From assembly GCF_000337555.1 (NCBI RefSeq), contig NZ_AOIO01000039.1, forward strand, positions 52,722 through 116,721: a DNA stretch of 64,000 nt. Direction: 5' to 3'. Under the pieces are notes generated by a model. That model saw only the letters and a program-made list of their open reading frames with translations. It had not been told where the DNA came from and made no database searches. The number at the start of each line of letters is the position of its first letter. Positions within the stretch are counted from its first letter, which is position 1. The stretch is from Natrialba asiatica DSM 12278. GTDB taxonomy: Archaea; Halobacteriota; Halobacteria; Halobacteriales; Natrialbaceae. Made by a program: the position numbers and the translations under genes. This document shows positions 1 to 8,833 of the stretch, one piece after another.

Positions 1-633
1 CGGTGGCGCTACGACGCCGGGAACCGGCTCTCGTCGCTCGAAGTTACGGACGCCGTCTTCTTCACGACGCGAGAGCGCGTGGGGTCGGTCTCGGCCGGCG
101 ACGGCACCGAACGCTGGACGACCGAACTCGAATCGGTGAAGCGACTCCGCGCCGTCGTCCGGGGGACCGTCTTCGTCGTTCGCGGAGACGACCTCTTCGC
201 GATGGACGCCGCGGACGGAACGGAACGCTGGTGCGACGAGACCAATACGGATACCGATCGGACGATCCACGTCGCTGCGAGCGCCGAAACCGACGGTGAC
301 GAGCGCACCTACATCGCTTCCGACGCGGACTCCGACTCCGATCCCGCAACCCTGCGCGCGCTGGCGCTCACCGGCGACGAACGGTGGTCGACTGAACTCG
401 GCGGCGAGAAGGAGCAAGCGGGCGCGAAACCGAAACCGAAAACCGAAACCGAACCCCGCTCGATTTCGGCCGCCGACGGCTCGGTGTACGTCGTGACCGC
501 CGACGCGATCCACCGGTACGAGTTCGGCGGCGAAAATCACTCGGCGGTGCCGATCGCCGATATTGGGAGCCACGTCGTCGACGAACTCGTGTACGTCGGC
601 ACTCGAGATGCCGTGTACGGACTCCGCTTTTGA
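1..633 (+). CDS. PQQ-like beta-propeller repeat protein, 3' part
   Basis: The gene is cut by the left edge; the frame is open from base 1, so only the last 210 residues are seen. The protein is built of short blade-like units with the recurring pattern A-x-D-G-T-E-R-W (for example [13 protein letters not shown] and [12 protein letters not shown]), typical of PQQ/BamB-like beta-propellers. It ends cleanly with YGLRF. In haloarchaea such proteins are usually exported and act as binding scaffolds, but the part with any signal peptide is missing, so location and ligand cannot be judged. A linker around bases 426-454 is a degenerate ACCGAA hexamer repeat coding for alternating lysine/proline and threonine/glutamate. 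The internal GTG at base 79 is not needed as a start because the frame continues upstream. Family call is fairly sure; function is unknown. Confidence 0.75.
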   Translation, partial: RWRYDAGNRLSSLEVTDAVFFTTRERVGSVSAGDGTERWTTELESVKRLRAVVRGTVFVVRGDDLFAMDAADGTERWCDETNTDTDRTIHVAASAETDGDERTYIASDADSDSDPATLRALALTGDERWSTELGGEKEQAGAKPKPKTETEPRSISAADGSVYVVTADAIHRYEFGGENHSAVPIADIGSHVVDELVYVGTRDAVYGLRF

Positions 634-734
634 GCCGCGATCGAACCCGCCTGGAAACTCTCAACCGAGTAAAAATCCCCCGAGAAGCCTCGAAACGGTT
701 ATCCGACTCGGTAGTGGACTGCCGGATACAGACA

Positions 735-1748
735 ATGATCAAGGTCGCGATCAACGGCTACGGTACCATCGGCAAACGCGTCGCAGACGCCGTCCGAGCC
801 CAGCCCGACATGGAAGTCCTCGGCGTCGCCAAGACGCGGCCGAACTTCGAGGCCGAAACGGCCATCGACAAGGGATTCCCCCTCTACGCCGCCATCGAGG
901 AACGCGAAGATCAGTTCGCGGCCGCCGGCCTCGACATCGCCGGGCCCGTCGCCGAACTCGTCGCCGACGCGGACATCGTCGTCGACGCCACGCCCTCCGG
1001 TATCGGTGCCGAGAACAAATCGCTGTACGAGGAGTACGACACGCCCGCGCTCTACCAGGGCGGCGAGGACGCCGAACTCGTCGACACCAGTTTCAACGCC
1101 CGCTCGAACTTCGAGGACGCCGTCGACGCCGATCACGTCCGGGTCGTCTCCTGTAACACGACCGGCCTTTCGCGCGTCATCGCGCCGCTTCGCGAAACGT
1201 TCGGCGTCGAGAAGGTCCGCGCGACGCTCGTCCGGCGCGGCGGCGATCCCGGCCAGACTTCCCGCGGTCCGATCAACGACGTCCTTCCGGACCCGGTGAC
1301 GATTCCGTCCCACCACGGCCCCGACGTGGAGACGATCTTCGACGACTTGGACATCGACACGCTCGGAATGAAGGTGCCGGCGACGCTGATGCACATGCAC
1401 AGCCTCAACGTCACGCTCGAGGAAGCGGTCGACGCCGCCGAGGTTCGCGACCTGTTCGGCGACGAGTCGCGCCTGTTCCTGATTCCGGAACGCATGTCGA
1501 TCGACGGCAGCGGCAAGCTCAAGGAGTACGCCCTCGACGCGGGCCGTCCGCGCGGCGACATCTGGGAGAACGCCGTCTGGGAGGAGTCCATCTCGACCGT
1601 CGGTCGCGACCTGTATCTCTTCCAGGGAATTCATCAGGAAAGCGATGTCGTCCCCGAGAACGTCGACGCGATCCGGGCGGTCACCGGTAGCGCCGACGCC
1701 GAAGAAAGCATCCGGACGACCAACGAGGCGCTCGGAATCGGCTTCTAG
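735..1748 (+). CDS. gap: Type II glyceraldehyde-3-phosphate dehydrogenase
   Basis: This 337-residue cytosolic enzyme oxidises glyceraldehyde 3-phosphate to 1,3-bisphosphoglycerate, or runs in reverse in gluconeogenesis. It begins with the Rossmann motif [11 protein letters not shown] (residues 6-16), shared by archaeal type II GAPDH. The catalytic cysteine is Cys140 in [10 protein letters not shown], and PSGIGAENK follows the archaeal form. I chose the ATG at 735 because homology begins exactly at [10 protein letters not shown]; the open frame runs further upstream but without family similarity. A TATA-like GGTTATCC lies about 31-37 nt upstream. It appears to be transcribed alone. In haloarchaea that carry two GAPDH types, type II is generally linked to gluconeogenesis; that role here is inference. 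Confidence 0.96.
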   Translation: MIKVAINGYGTIGKRVADAVRAQPDMEVLGVAKTRPNFEAETAIDKGFPLYAAIEEREDQFAAAGLDIAGPVAELVADADIVVDATPSGIGAENKSLYEEYDTPALYQGGEDAELVDTSFNARSNFEDAVDADHVRVVSCNTTGLSRVIAPLRETFGVEKVRATLVRRGGDPGQTSRGPINDVLPDPVTIPSHHGPDVETIFDDLDIDTLGMKVPATLMHMHSLNVTLEEAVDAAEVRDLFGDESRLFLIPERMSIDGSGKLKEYALDAGRPRGDIWENAVWEESISTVGRDLYLFQGIHQESDVVPENVDAIRAVTGSADAEESIRTTNEALGIGF

Positions 1749-1837
1749 AGCCAGGCCAAACGCACAGCCAGACACCGGTCATCGAAACAACTAGTTCCGA
1801 CAGAAAGTTTTTCCCGCACGGGCCACTACCAGTCCTT

Positions 1838-2239
1838 ATGCGAAGAGACGACCGCGACGAGCCCTTCGACGACCTCTTTCGTGAGATCGAGCGGATGATG
1901 AACGAGATGATGAACAACAGCGATGCGAACGTCAACTTCAACACCTCTCGGGATATCGACAGCGGCTTCGGCATGGACACCCACGTCGACATCCACGAGA
2001 CGGACGACGAACTCCGCGTCGTCGCCGACCTCCCCGGCGTCGAAAAGGAAAACATCGACCTCGAGTGCGACGGCAAGACGCTGACCATCTCCGCCGGCAG
2101 CGACCACCGTCAGTACGACGAACGCATCACCCTCCCTCAGCGCGTCAACGAACACACGGCCTCCGCAACCTACAACAACGGCGTTCTCGAGGTCGTCTTC
2201 GATCCCGCAGAGCAGTCCTCGGGAATCAGTCTCGAATAA
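1838..2239 (+). CDS. Hsp20/alpha-crystallin small heat-shock protein
   Basis: A 133-residue ATP-independent chaperone of the Hsp20 family. A short, methionine- and asparagine-rich N-terminal arm (residues 1-45) precedes the alpha-crystallin domain (about 46-128). The domain carries the family pattern DLPGVEKENIDLE and, near its end, NNGVLEVVF, matching the conserved A-x-x-x-N-G-V-L signature. The C-terminal GISLE is a shortened form of the I-x-I/V anchoring tail used in oligomer assembly. The gene has its own AT-rich promoter element around 1807-1814 and sits convergently to the ATP-grasp gene. Length is normal for haloarchaeal Hsp20. It would bind unfolding proteins in the cytosol under heat or salt stress. 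Confidence 0.93.
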   Translation: MRRDDRDEPFDDLFREIERMMNEMMNNSDANVNFNTSRDIDSGFGMDTHVDIHETDDELRVVADLPGVEKENIDLECDGKTLTISAGSDHRQYDERITLPQRVNEHTASATYNNGVLEVVFDPAEQSSGISLE

Positions 2240-2406
2240 GTCTTCGCGGTCAAACAGTCGTTTCAGCCGCCCACTATCCCCCCTCGTCCTTCATCGTTCA
2301 CCATCCATCGAGTATCGATATCGCTGAGCGGTAGCACGAGGGCATGAGAGCGCGAGAGCAGCACACGGAAAGACGCGCTTTGCTCGAGAACTCGTCAGTC
2401 GGCTAC

Positions 2407-3270
2407 TCACGCCCGGGAACGAATCGCAGCCGCAAGCCGATCGTAAAAGTCCGGCTCGTATTTCGTCTCCTCGTCGATCGTCGGTCGCGCGTTCGTTTCA
2501 TTGACGACGACCGCCTCACCCGTAACGAGTAAATCGACCCCCACGAACGGAATCTCGAGCGCCCGTGCAACCGACTCGGCGAGTTCACGCCACGGCTCCG
2601 GCAGGTCGACGCCGGTGGCCTCCGCCCCCCGATGGACGTTGTGTTTCCACTGTCCCGATGAAATCGCATCATCGGGAAGTCGACGCTCGACCGCACCCAC
2701 ATACTCGCCCTCGAGGACCATCACCCGGTAATCGGTCGCCTCGGGGAGGAACTCCTGGACGAGAAACGAGCGGTCGCCGGTCGCTCGATAGTCGTGGACC
2801 AGCGAGAGGTAATCACAGATACCGAGGAACGAATCCAGGTCGTGAGCCTTCGCGACGCCGACGCCTCGCGTCGTCGAGTTCGGTTTGACCACGACCGGCG
2901 GCTCGAACCGATCGAAGACGGCCGTCAGTTCGGACTCGGACACGTCGTTCGAAACGTACTCCGTCCGCGGGACCGGGAGCCCGGTCCGGTCGAGTCGGGC
3001 GAGCACGTCGGCCTTGTTCCGCGAGGTGAGCACGGCATCGCGGTCGTTGAGCCACGACACGTCGAGCAGCGCATCGGCGACGCCACCCTCCATGAGCCGC
3101 CCCGGATAGACGAAGCCAGCGCTGAACTCGTCGGGCGACCACGGCGGGTCTCCGAGCGGGATGACGCGTTCGCTCACGGGCACGTGGTGGGCGCGAACGC
3201 CGCGCTCGGCGAGCGGGTCGCGCATCCGCCGGAACGTCTCCTGGTCGTTGGCAACCGCGAGATCGATCAT
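2407..3270 (-). CDS. RimK-like ATP-grasp ligase
   Basis: A 287-residue protein of the ATP-grasp superfamily, closest in style to RimK/LysX-type ligases. These join a carboxylate to an amine using ATP through an acyl phosphate. The central ATP-grasp part runs about residues 90-280: VVVKPNSTTRGVGVAKA is the ATP-binding lysine and glycine-rich loop, FLVQEFLPEA supplies the adenine-contacting segment, and FVGVDLL with VNETNARP carries the magnesium-binding Glu/Asn pair. The N-terminal 90 residues form the pre-ATP-grasp domain. The ATG at 3270 has a TTTTTACC element 21-28 nt upstream, suggesting a nearly leaderless message. No substrate can be named: there is no neighbouring carrier protein or biosynthetic cluster. 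Confidence 0.85.
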   Translation of the reverse strand: MIDLAVANDQETFRRMRDPLAERGVRAHHVPVSERVIPLGDPPWSPDEFSAGFVYPGRLMEGGVADALLDVSWLNDRDAVLTSRNKADVLARLDRTGLPVPRTEYVSNDVSESELTAVFDRFEPPVVVKPNSTTRGVGVAKAHDLDSFLGICDYLSLVHDYRATGDRSFLVQEFLPEATDYRVMVLEGEYVGAVERRLPDDAISSGQWKHNVHRGAEATGVDLPEPWRELAESVARALEIPFVGVDLLVTGEAVVVNETNARPTIDEETKYEPDFYDRLAAAIRSRA

Positions 3271-3477
3271 GCTCGGGAGTCAGGATGGAAGCGGTAAAAA
3301 GCTGCTCGAGACTGCGACCTGAATGCACTCCGAGACCGGGAGTGCGACTCGGCGGAAGGGGGCAATCGCACCGTTCCCGACCGCGAGTGAGCCGAGCGAA
3401 CGAACGGGCCGACGACTGATGCGGACGAACGACTATCTGGAGTGAGGGAACGGACGGAGAAGTGCTTTTAATCGAAT

Positions 3478-3518
3478 TTTTGCCGAGGGCGCGGCGAAGC
3501 CGCGTCCGCAGAGCAAAA
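3478..3518 (-). terminator. Inverted repeat downstream of L10e, probable terminator
   Basis: The inner perfect stem is CGCGGC (3490-3495) and GCCGCG (3499-3504) with a three-base loop. Outer arms TTTTGC and GCAAAA (3478-3483, 3513-3518) add to it. It begins about 10 nt beyond the L10e stop. Read on the minus strand, a T-run comes just before the hairpin, as in archaeal U-rich termination. Role is inferred from position. Confidence 0.4.
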
Positions 3519-3526
3519 CTTCGGTT

Positions 3527-4057
3527 TTACGCGATCAGCTGCTCTTCGCCCTTCTCGACGACGACGCGACACGGCGGCGAGATCTTGTTGTACGCACGAC
3601 GGAGCGCGTCCTTGGCGAACTCGGCGTCGTCGACGTCACACCAGATCGTGAAGATGCGCTCGCCCTGATCGATCCGGGCGGCGGTGCCGACGATCTTCCC
3701 GAACGCCTGGCGCATCCCGTCGGAAACACGGTCTGCACCCGCGCCGGTCGCCTGCTTGTTCTCCCGGATGACGTGGTGGGGGAACTTGCGCAGGATCATC
3801 TTGTAATTGCCCTCGCCGGCGTTTTTCAGCATGTGGCGGTTCGCCGAGAGCCGGGAAGCCTCGAGGCTACCGTGGCGGAGCTGGACTTCCTCTTCCGTGA
3901 TGAGACTAATCTGGATGGGGTAATCCTCGGCGTCTGCCTGCAGGTCGCCCATCTTGTGCTGTGCAATCTTCGAGCCGGGAATGCCAGTGATGTACTCGCG
4001 TCGCGTGTAGGCTGGCTTGCTGATTTCCCGGTACATGGAGGCGGGTTTGTCGGACAT
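3527..4057 (-). CDS. rpl10e: 50S ribosomal protein L10e (L16 family)
   Basis: A 176-residue archaeal/eukaryotic L10e, the counterpart of bacterial L16 (bacterial uL16), a large-subunit protein near the A-site tRNA and the central protuberance. The sequence opens with [20 protein letters not shown] and contains [12 protein letters not shown] and [13 protein letters not shown], characteristic of the family. Length matches archaeal homologues (about 170-180). The start ATG is immediate to the family N-terminus. It is monocistronic here: the gene upstream is divergent and the ATP-grasp gene is 256 bp downstream. A T-rich element (TTTTCG) near 4074-4080 may be its promoter. One of the surest calls in the window. 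Confidence 0.97.
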   Translation of the reverse strand: MSDKPASMYREISKPAYTRREYITGIPGSKIAQHKMGDLQADAEDYPIQISLITEEEVQLRHGSLEASRLSANRHMLKNAGEGNYKMILRKFPHHVIRENKQATGAGADRVSDGMRQAFGKIVGTAARIDQGERIFTIWCDVDDAEFAKDALRRAYNKISPPCRVVVEKGEEQLIA

Positions 4058-4290
4058 GGTTGTGGTTACTTACGAAAACGGAGGCCTACCGTCCGGATAA
4101 AGCCTTCGAAGCACGCGCTCGAGTTCAGTATCGGTACGCCGTCCGACGGATCGATCTATCGGAGTTCGAAACGACGACTCGATCGGGGCCGGCCACAGTG
4201 CGAGTCGCGGATCGAACGTCGCGACATGAACCGCCACAGTCGGTGGAATTCGGCGGCGTCTTTATGGTTCCGCCGGGGGTAACACAAGGC

Positions 4291-5553
4291 ATGTTGAGGA
4301 GTTTCCGGATCGGCTCTCTCTTCGGAATACCGATCAAACTCGATATCACGTTCTTGCTGGTGCTCCCGCTGTTTGCGTACCTCATCGGGTCCCAGATCGG
4401 CGATGTTGCGGACATCCTGAACACCACCCTCGGTGCCGGAATCGACATCGGGTACATCACGTCCGGGGTGAATCCGTGGCTCTTCGGTCTCGCGGCGGCG
4501 CTCGGGTTGTTCGTGGGCGTCGTGTTACACGAACTCGGGCACTCGCTGACGGCCCAGCGGTACGGGTTTCCGATCGACTCGATTACACTCTGGTTGTTCG
4601 GCGGGGTTGCGTCGTTCACCGAGATGCCCGAGGACTGGCGACAGGAGTTCACGATCGCGGTCGCCGGGCCGATCGTCTCCGTGCTCGTCGGCGTCGGCTC
4701 GTTCGTCCTCTTTACCGTGGCGCCGGTCGGACTCGACGGCGCGCGGTTCGTTCTCGCGTATCTTGCAATCCTGAATATCGCGCTCGCCGCGTTCAACATG
4801 TTGCCGGCGTTCCCGATGGACGGCGGACGCGTGTTGCGGGCGTTTCTCGCCCGGTCGAGGCCGTACGCGCAAGCGACCCAGCAGGCCGCGAGCGTCGGGA
4901 AGCTGCTCGCGGTTCTGATGGGGCTGTTCGGCCTGTTTCAGCTCAATATCATCCTCATCGGGATCGCCTTCTTCGTCTACATCGCGGCCTCGAGCGAGGC
5001 CCAGCAGGTGACGATGAAAGCCGCCTTCCAGGACGTGACCGTCGCCGACATCATGACCCCCGCGGGCAATCTTCACACCGTCTCGCCGGAGACGTCGGTC
5101 GCAGAGCTGGTGCAGCGGATGTTCAGCGAACGGCACACGGGCTATCCGGTCATCGATGCGAGCGGATTCGATGACGGACGGCTGGTCGGCCTCGTGACGC
5201 TCTCGGACGCCCGCGAGATCAAACCCGTCGAACGCGACGCCTACACGGTCGAGGAGATCATGACGACGGACCTCCAGACCATCTCGGCGGGCTCGGACGC
5301 GATGACCGCGATCGAACGGATGCGAGAGCACGATATCGGACGCCTCCTCGTCGTCGAACGACAGTCGCCGACACGAACCCAAACCCAGCCCCTCGGCACC
5401 GATGGCTCTACGGAGTCCGCCACGGAACTGAGAGAGCCACGGGAAGGCGACGACCTCGTCGGCCTGATCTCGCGGTCCGACGTCATGACCGCCTTCGATA
5501 TCGTCCAGAAGAGCGGTGCCGTCGGACTCTCACAGACACAGCGTGCGGACTGA
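4291..5553 (+). CDS. Site-2 protease (M50) with CBS domains
   Basis: A 420-residue intramembrane zinc metalloprotease. Hydrophobic segments occupy roughly residues 18-35, 63-95, 120-145 and 150-175. HELGH (80-84) supplies two zinc-binding histidines and the catalytic glutamate, and NMLPAFPMDGGRV (169-181) carries the third ligand, Asp177. After the membrane core comes a cytosolic pair of CBS domains (about 245-400), each with an MTPAGNL- or MTTDLQT-like opening; these usually sense adenine nucleotides. A serine/threonine-rich insertion splits the second CBS. I chose ATG 4291 because TTTATG at 4261-4266 sits 25-30 nt upstream, fitting a leaderless transcript; ATG 4264 overlaps that TATA box. 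The substrate is unknown; homologues cleave membrane-tethered regulators. Confidence 0.92.
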   Translation: MLRSFRIGSLFGIPIKLDITFLLVLPLFAYLIGSQIGDVADILNTTLGAGIDIGYITSGVNPWLFGLAAALGLFVGVVLHELGHSLTAQRYGFPIDSITLWLFGGVASFTEMPEDWRQEFTIAVAGPIVSVLVGVGSFVLFTVAPVGLDGARFVLAYLAILNIALAAFNMLPAFPMDGGRVLRAFLARSRPYAQATQQAASVGKLLAVLMGLFGLFQLNIILIGIAFFVYIAASSEAQQVTMKAAFQDVTVADIMTPAGNLHTVSPETSVAELVQRMFSERHTGYPVIDASGFDDGRLVGLVTLSDAREIKPVERDAYTVEEIMTTDLQTISAGSDAMTAIERMREHDIGRLLVVERQSPTRTQTQPLGTDGSTESATELREPREGDDLVGLISRSDVMTAFDIVQKSGAVGLSQTQRAD

Positions 5554-5634
5554 CACCCCGTTCTCCCGCTAAAACACCCGTCTCCCGTGCCGAGACCAAC
5601 ATTCTTAACCGCAGCCGTGGCTGACGATGTGTCG

Positions 5635-6663
5635 ATGCCACCGGCCATCGATACTGTCGATCTCGTGAAGGATTACGGTGATCTCCGAGCGCTGAACGAA
5701 CTCTCGCTCACCGTCGAGTCGGGCGAGTTCTTCGGCCTGCTCGGCCCCAACGGGGCCGGCAAGACGACGTTTATCAACACGCTGGTCGGCCTCGTCCGCA
5801 AATCCGGCGGCGAGGCGCGGGTCTTCGGCTACGATGTCGAGGACGACTACCGCCAGGCGCGCGACGCCATCGGCCTCGCGCCACAGGAGTTCAACGTGGA
5901 TCGGTTCTTCCCCATCAAGGAAGTGCTGATGCACAAGGCCGGCTACCACGGGATTTCGGAGGACGAGGCCGCCGAACGGGCCGACGAGGTACTCAAACGC
6001 GTCGGTATCTACGACAAGCGCAACGAGCGCTTCGACTGGCTCTCGGGCGGGATGAAACGACGACTGCTGCTTGCACGGGCGCTCGTCACCGATCCCGACC
6101 TCCTCATCCTGGACGAGCCGACGGCCGGGGTCGACGTGCAGTTGCGCCACGACCTCTGGGACCTCGTCACCGAACTCAACGACGAGGGGACGACGATCCT
6201 CCTGACGACCCACTACATCGAAGAGGCCGAACGCCTCTGCGACCGCGTCGCGATCATGAACGAGGGCCACAAGGTCACCGTCGCCACGCCGGACGACCTC
6301 AAACAGCGCGGCACCGATACCGTCGACGTGCGCCTCGAGTCGCCGCCGGACACCGCAGCCACCGTCGCGGACGAACTCGGCGCGTACGCCCACGACGTGA
6401 CCGTCACCGGCGACCACCTCGAAGTCCGCGTCGACGACGGCGGCTCGACCGCCCCGCAACTGCTGAGTGAACTCGAGACGATGGGCTACGAGATCGCCGA
6501 TCTCGAGATTTCGCGCACGTCGCTCGAGGAGATTTTCGTCGACATGACGAGACAGGAGGATCGCTCGGTGACGCGATCGGATGCACCGAGTTCAGCCGCC
6601 GAGACCGATGACGATCCGGGGTCGAGATACGAATCCGAGCGGGAACAGGAGGGAGTCGCCTGA
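5635..6663 (+). CDS. ABC-2 type exporter, ATP-binding subunit
   Basis: A 342-residue ATPase of the DrrA/CcmA-like ABC-2 class that powers export with the permease encoded next. Walker A is GPNGAGKT (Lys43 binds phosphate), the signature is WLSGGMKRR, and Walker B is LLILDEPTAGVD, followed by the switch histidine in LLTTHYIEEAERLC. Residues from about 225 to 310 form the C-terminal DUF4162-type accessory domain. The last 30 residues are a disordered acidic tail. ATG 5635 is preferred over upstream starts since TTCTTAAC (5602-5609) lies 26-33 nt before it and the family N-terminus begins there. It overlaps the permease start by one base, so the two are translationally coupled. Cargo cannot be predicted. 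Confidence 0.93.
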   Translation: MPPAIDTVDLVKDYGDLRALNELSLTVESGEFFGLLGPNGAGKTTFINTLVGLVRKSGGEARVFGYDVEDDYRQARDAIGLAPQEFNVDRFFPIKEVLMHKAGYHGISEDEAAERADEVLKRVGIYDKRNERFDWLSGGMKRRLLLARALVTDPDLLILDEPTAGVDVQLRHDLWDLVTELNDEGTTILLTTHYIEEAERLCDRVAIMNEGHKVTVATPDDLKQRGTDTVDVRLESPPDTAATVADELGAYAHDVTVTGDHLEVRVDDGGSTAPQLLSELETMGYEIADLEISRTSLEEIFVDMTRQEDRSVTRSDAPSSAAETDDDPGSRYESEREQEGVA

Positions 6664-7460
6664 TGCTCTCCGTCGGCTTTCGCGCGCTCTTCAAGCGCGA
6701 GGTGTTGCGGTTCGTCCGCCGGCCGAAGAACACGTTCATGCCGCCGGCGATTACGAACGTGCTCTACTTCGCGGTCTTCGGGGTGATTCTCGGCGGGCGC
6801 ATCGAAGAGCCCGTCGACGGCATCGGCTACATCCTCTTTCTCATCCCGGGACTCGTCGTCCTCGGGGTGATTTCCAACGCCTTCGAGAACGCCTCGTTCT
6901 CGATCTTCCACGGGCGGTGGAACGAGTATATTCACGAGACGTTGACCTCACCGCTGTCCTACGTCGAGATGGTCGTCGCCTACGTCGCCGCGAGCGCGGT
7001 TCGCGGGCTGATTGTCGGCGTCATCGTCGCCGTCATCGGCGCTCTGTTCGTTCCGGTCACCGTCGAACACGCCGTGTTCCTCGTCGTAACGATGGTCGTC
7101 ATCGCCGCGCTCTTCGCCGGTTTCGGGATCATCGGTGGGCTGATCGCTCGCGACTTCGACGACCTCACCGTGATGAATCAGTTCATCCTTCGCCCGCTGG
7201 TGTTCTTCGGCGCGGTCTTCTACTCGCTGACCATGCTCGAGCCGGTCTGGCAGGCCGTCTCGCTGTTGAACCCCATGGTTTACATGGTCGATAGCGTCCG
7301 GTACGGGCTGCTCGGCTACTCCGACATGTTCGCGGTGACACCGGCCTCCGTCGGCGAGTTCGCGCCGCTGCTCTCGCTCGGCGTGCTGGTCGTGCTGACA
7401 GCCGGCGTCCTCACACTCGACGTCTACCTGTTCAAGATCGGATACGGGTTGACGGACTGA
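6663..7460 (+). CDS. ABC-2 type exporter, permease subunit
   Basis: A 265-residue integral membrane protein with six hydrophobic helices (about residues 22-42, 54-75, 100-130, 135-160, 170-195, 230-255), the usual ABC-2 permease topology. The segment around residues 170-205, NQFILRPLVFFGAVFYSL, is the conserved late-helix motif of this family. Its ATG overlaps the stop of the ATPase gene (TGATG), so the two products are made in step and presumably form a homodimeric exporter. No substrate-binding protein or regulator is adjacent. Homologues are named for drug or sugar export, but nothing here fixes a substrate. Confidence 0.92.
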   Translation: MLSVGFRALFKREVLRFVRRPKNTFMPPAITNVLYFAVFGVILGGRIEEPVDGIGYILFLIPGLVVLGVISNAFENASFSIFHGRWNEYIHETLTSPLSYVEMVVAYVAASAVRGLIVGVIVAVIGALFVPVTVEHAVFLVVTMVVIAALFAGFGIIGGLIARDFDDLTVMNQFILRPLVFFGAVFYSLTMLEPVWQAVSLLNPMVYMVDSVRYGLLGYSDMFAVTPASVGEFAPLLSLGVLVVLTAGVLTLDVYLFKIGYGLTD

Positions 7461-7560
7461 GTCGTCGGACGAGCGATGCACGCCCGACTCAGCATCGAAC
7501 GACGGACGGAAAACGATCGTTCGAAATCCCCGGTCGGAGTTCGCGGACGGCGGTCCGCCT

Positions 7561-8577
7561 CTAGGCGTCGCGTTCGGCGACCTGGACGAGTTGTTTCCCG
7601 ATGTTCTCGCCCTCGAACAGTCCGAGGAACGCATCGGGTGCGTTCTCGAAGCCGTCGACGACGTTGTGACGGTAGTGGAGGGCGTCGTCTGCGATGAACG
7701 TCGAGAGCCGGTCGAGGGCCACGTTCCGGCGGTCGTCGTAGTCGCTGACGAGGAATCCCTCGACGCGGGCGCGGGTTTCGATCAACTTAGCGAGTTTTCG
7801 CGGTCCGGTCGGTACGTCCGTGGCGTTGTAGATCGAAATCTGCCCGCAGACCGCGACGCGGGCGTCGACGTTCAACAGCCGCCAGACGGCATCCGTGATC
7901 GGGCCGCCGACGTTGTCGAAGTACGCGTCGACGCCGTCGGGACACGCTTCGGCCATCGCCTGTCCAAGATCGTCGACCTCCTTGTAGTTGATCGCGTCGT
8001 CGAATCCCAGATCGTCGGTGAGCCAGTCGCATTTCTCGTCGCTGCCGGCGGTTCCGACGACGCGAGCACCCGAGAGACGGGCGAGTTGGCCCGCAACGGA
8101 ACCGACAGCGCCTGCGGCGGCCGAGACGACGACGGTATCGCCGGGCGTGGGGTCGGCGACATCGAGCATGCCGAAGTACCCGGTCACGCCTGGCATGCCG
8201 AGGACGCCGAGGGCGGTTGAGACCGGGCCGCGGTCGGGGTCGACAGGGCGGAGTTCGTCCCCATCCGTAACGGCGTGTTCGGCCCACAGGAGATCGCCCG
8301 TAACGACATCCCCTGCCTCGAATCGATCGTGGTTCGACTCGAGAACTTCGCCGACGATGGCGGCTTGCATCGGGTCGCCGACGTCCCAGGGCTCGGCGTA
8401 GGACTCGGCGTCGCGCATTCGACCGCGCATGTAGGGGTCGACGGACTGGTAGAGGGTCTTCACGAGGACCTCGCCCGGACCGGGCTCGGGACGGTCGACG
8501 GTTACGAGTTCGAAGTTGTCGCGGGTCGGTTCGCCGGTGGGGCGGCTGGCGAGTCGCCACCGTCTGGTTTCTGCCAT
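7561..8577 (-). CDS. NADP-dependent oxidoreductase, zinc-independent MDR family
   Basis: A 338-residue medium-chain dehydrogenase/reductase of the leukotriene B4 dehydrogenase/curcumin reductase group, which reduces activated C=C double bonds with NADPH. The N-terminal GroES-like domain contains SVDPYMRGRM, a hallmark of the zinc-free subgroup. The cofactor domain has AAAGAVGSVAGQLARLSG, the glycine-rich Rossmann loop, then DDAINYKE and ACPDGVDAYFDNVGG typical of the family. No zinc ligands are present. I start it at ATG 8577 (MAETRRWRL); the frame stays open for 78 more codons but these encode arginine/serine-rich sequence with no family resemblance. It stands alone, convergent to the exporter genes. 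Substrate unknown. Confidence 0.92.
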   Translation of the reverse strand: MAETRRWRLASRPTGEPTRDNFELVTVDRPEPGPGEVLVKTLYQSVDPYMRGRMRDAESYAEPWDVGDPMQAAIVGEVLESNHDRFEAGDVVTGDLLWAEHAVTDGDELRPVDPDRGPVSTALGVLGMPGVTGYFGMLDVADPTPGDTVVVSAAAGAVGSVAGQLARLSGARVVGTAGSDEKCDWLTDDLGFDDAINYKEVDDLGQAMAEACPDGVDAYFDNVGGPITDAVWRLLNVDARVAVCGQISIYNATDVPTGPRKLAKLIETRARVEGFLVSDYDDRRNVALDRLSTFIADDALHYRHNVVDGFENAPDAFLGLFEGENIGKQLVQVAERDA

Positions 8578-8833
8578 ACCGAGTCGTAGCGGTCGGCGAC
8601 AGATGAAACACCGGCTCGCGGAAGTCGGTGCCGGTGCTGCAATCGACGGGGGTGAGAGGGGCCTCGAGAGCTGGGCGGCTTCGTCGTCGGCTTCCTGCGT
8701 TTCGTGCTCGTCCACGTCGTTTCGATTACGATCCACAGGCTCGAGAAGCGCGAGGAACTGTAACGCCGGAGTAGCACCGAAGAGGATAAGACGGAGAAAA
8801 AGAGTCGGCAATCAGCGCTCAGTAAGCAACGGA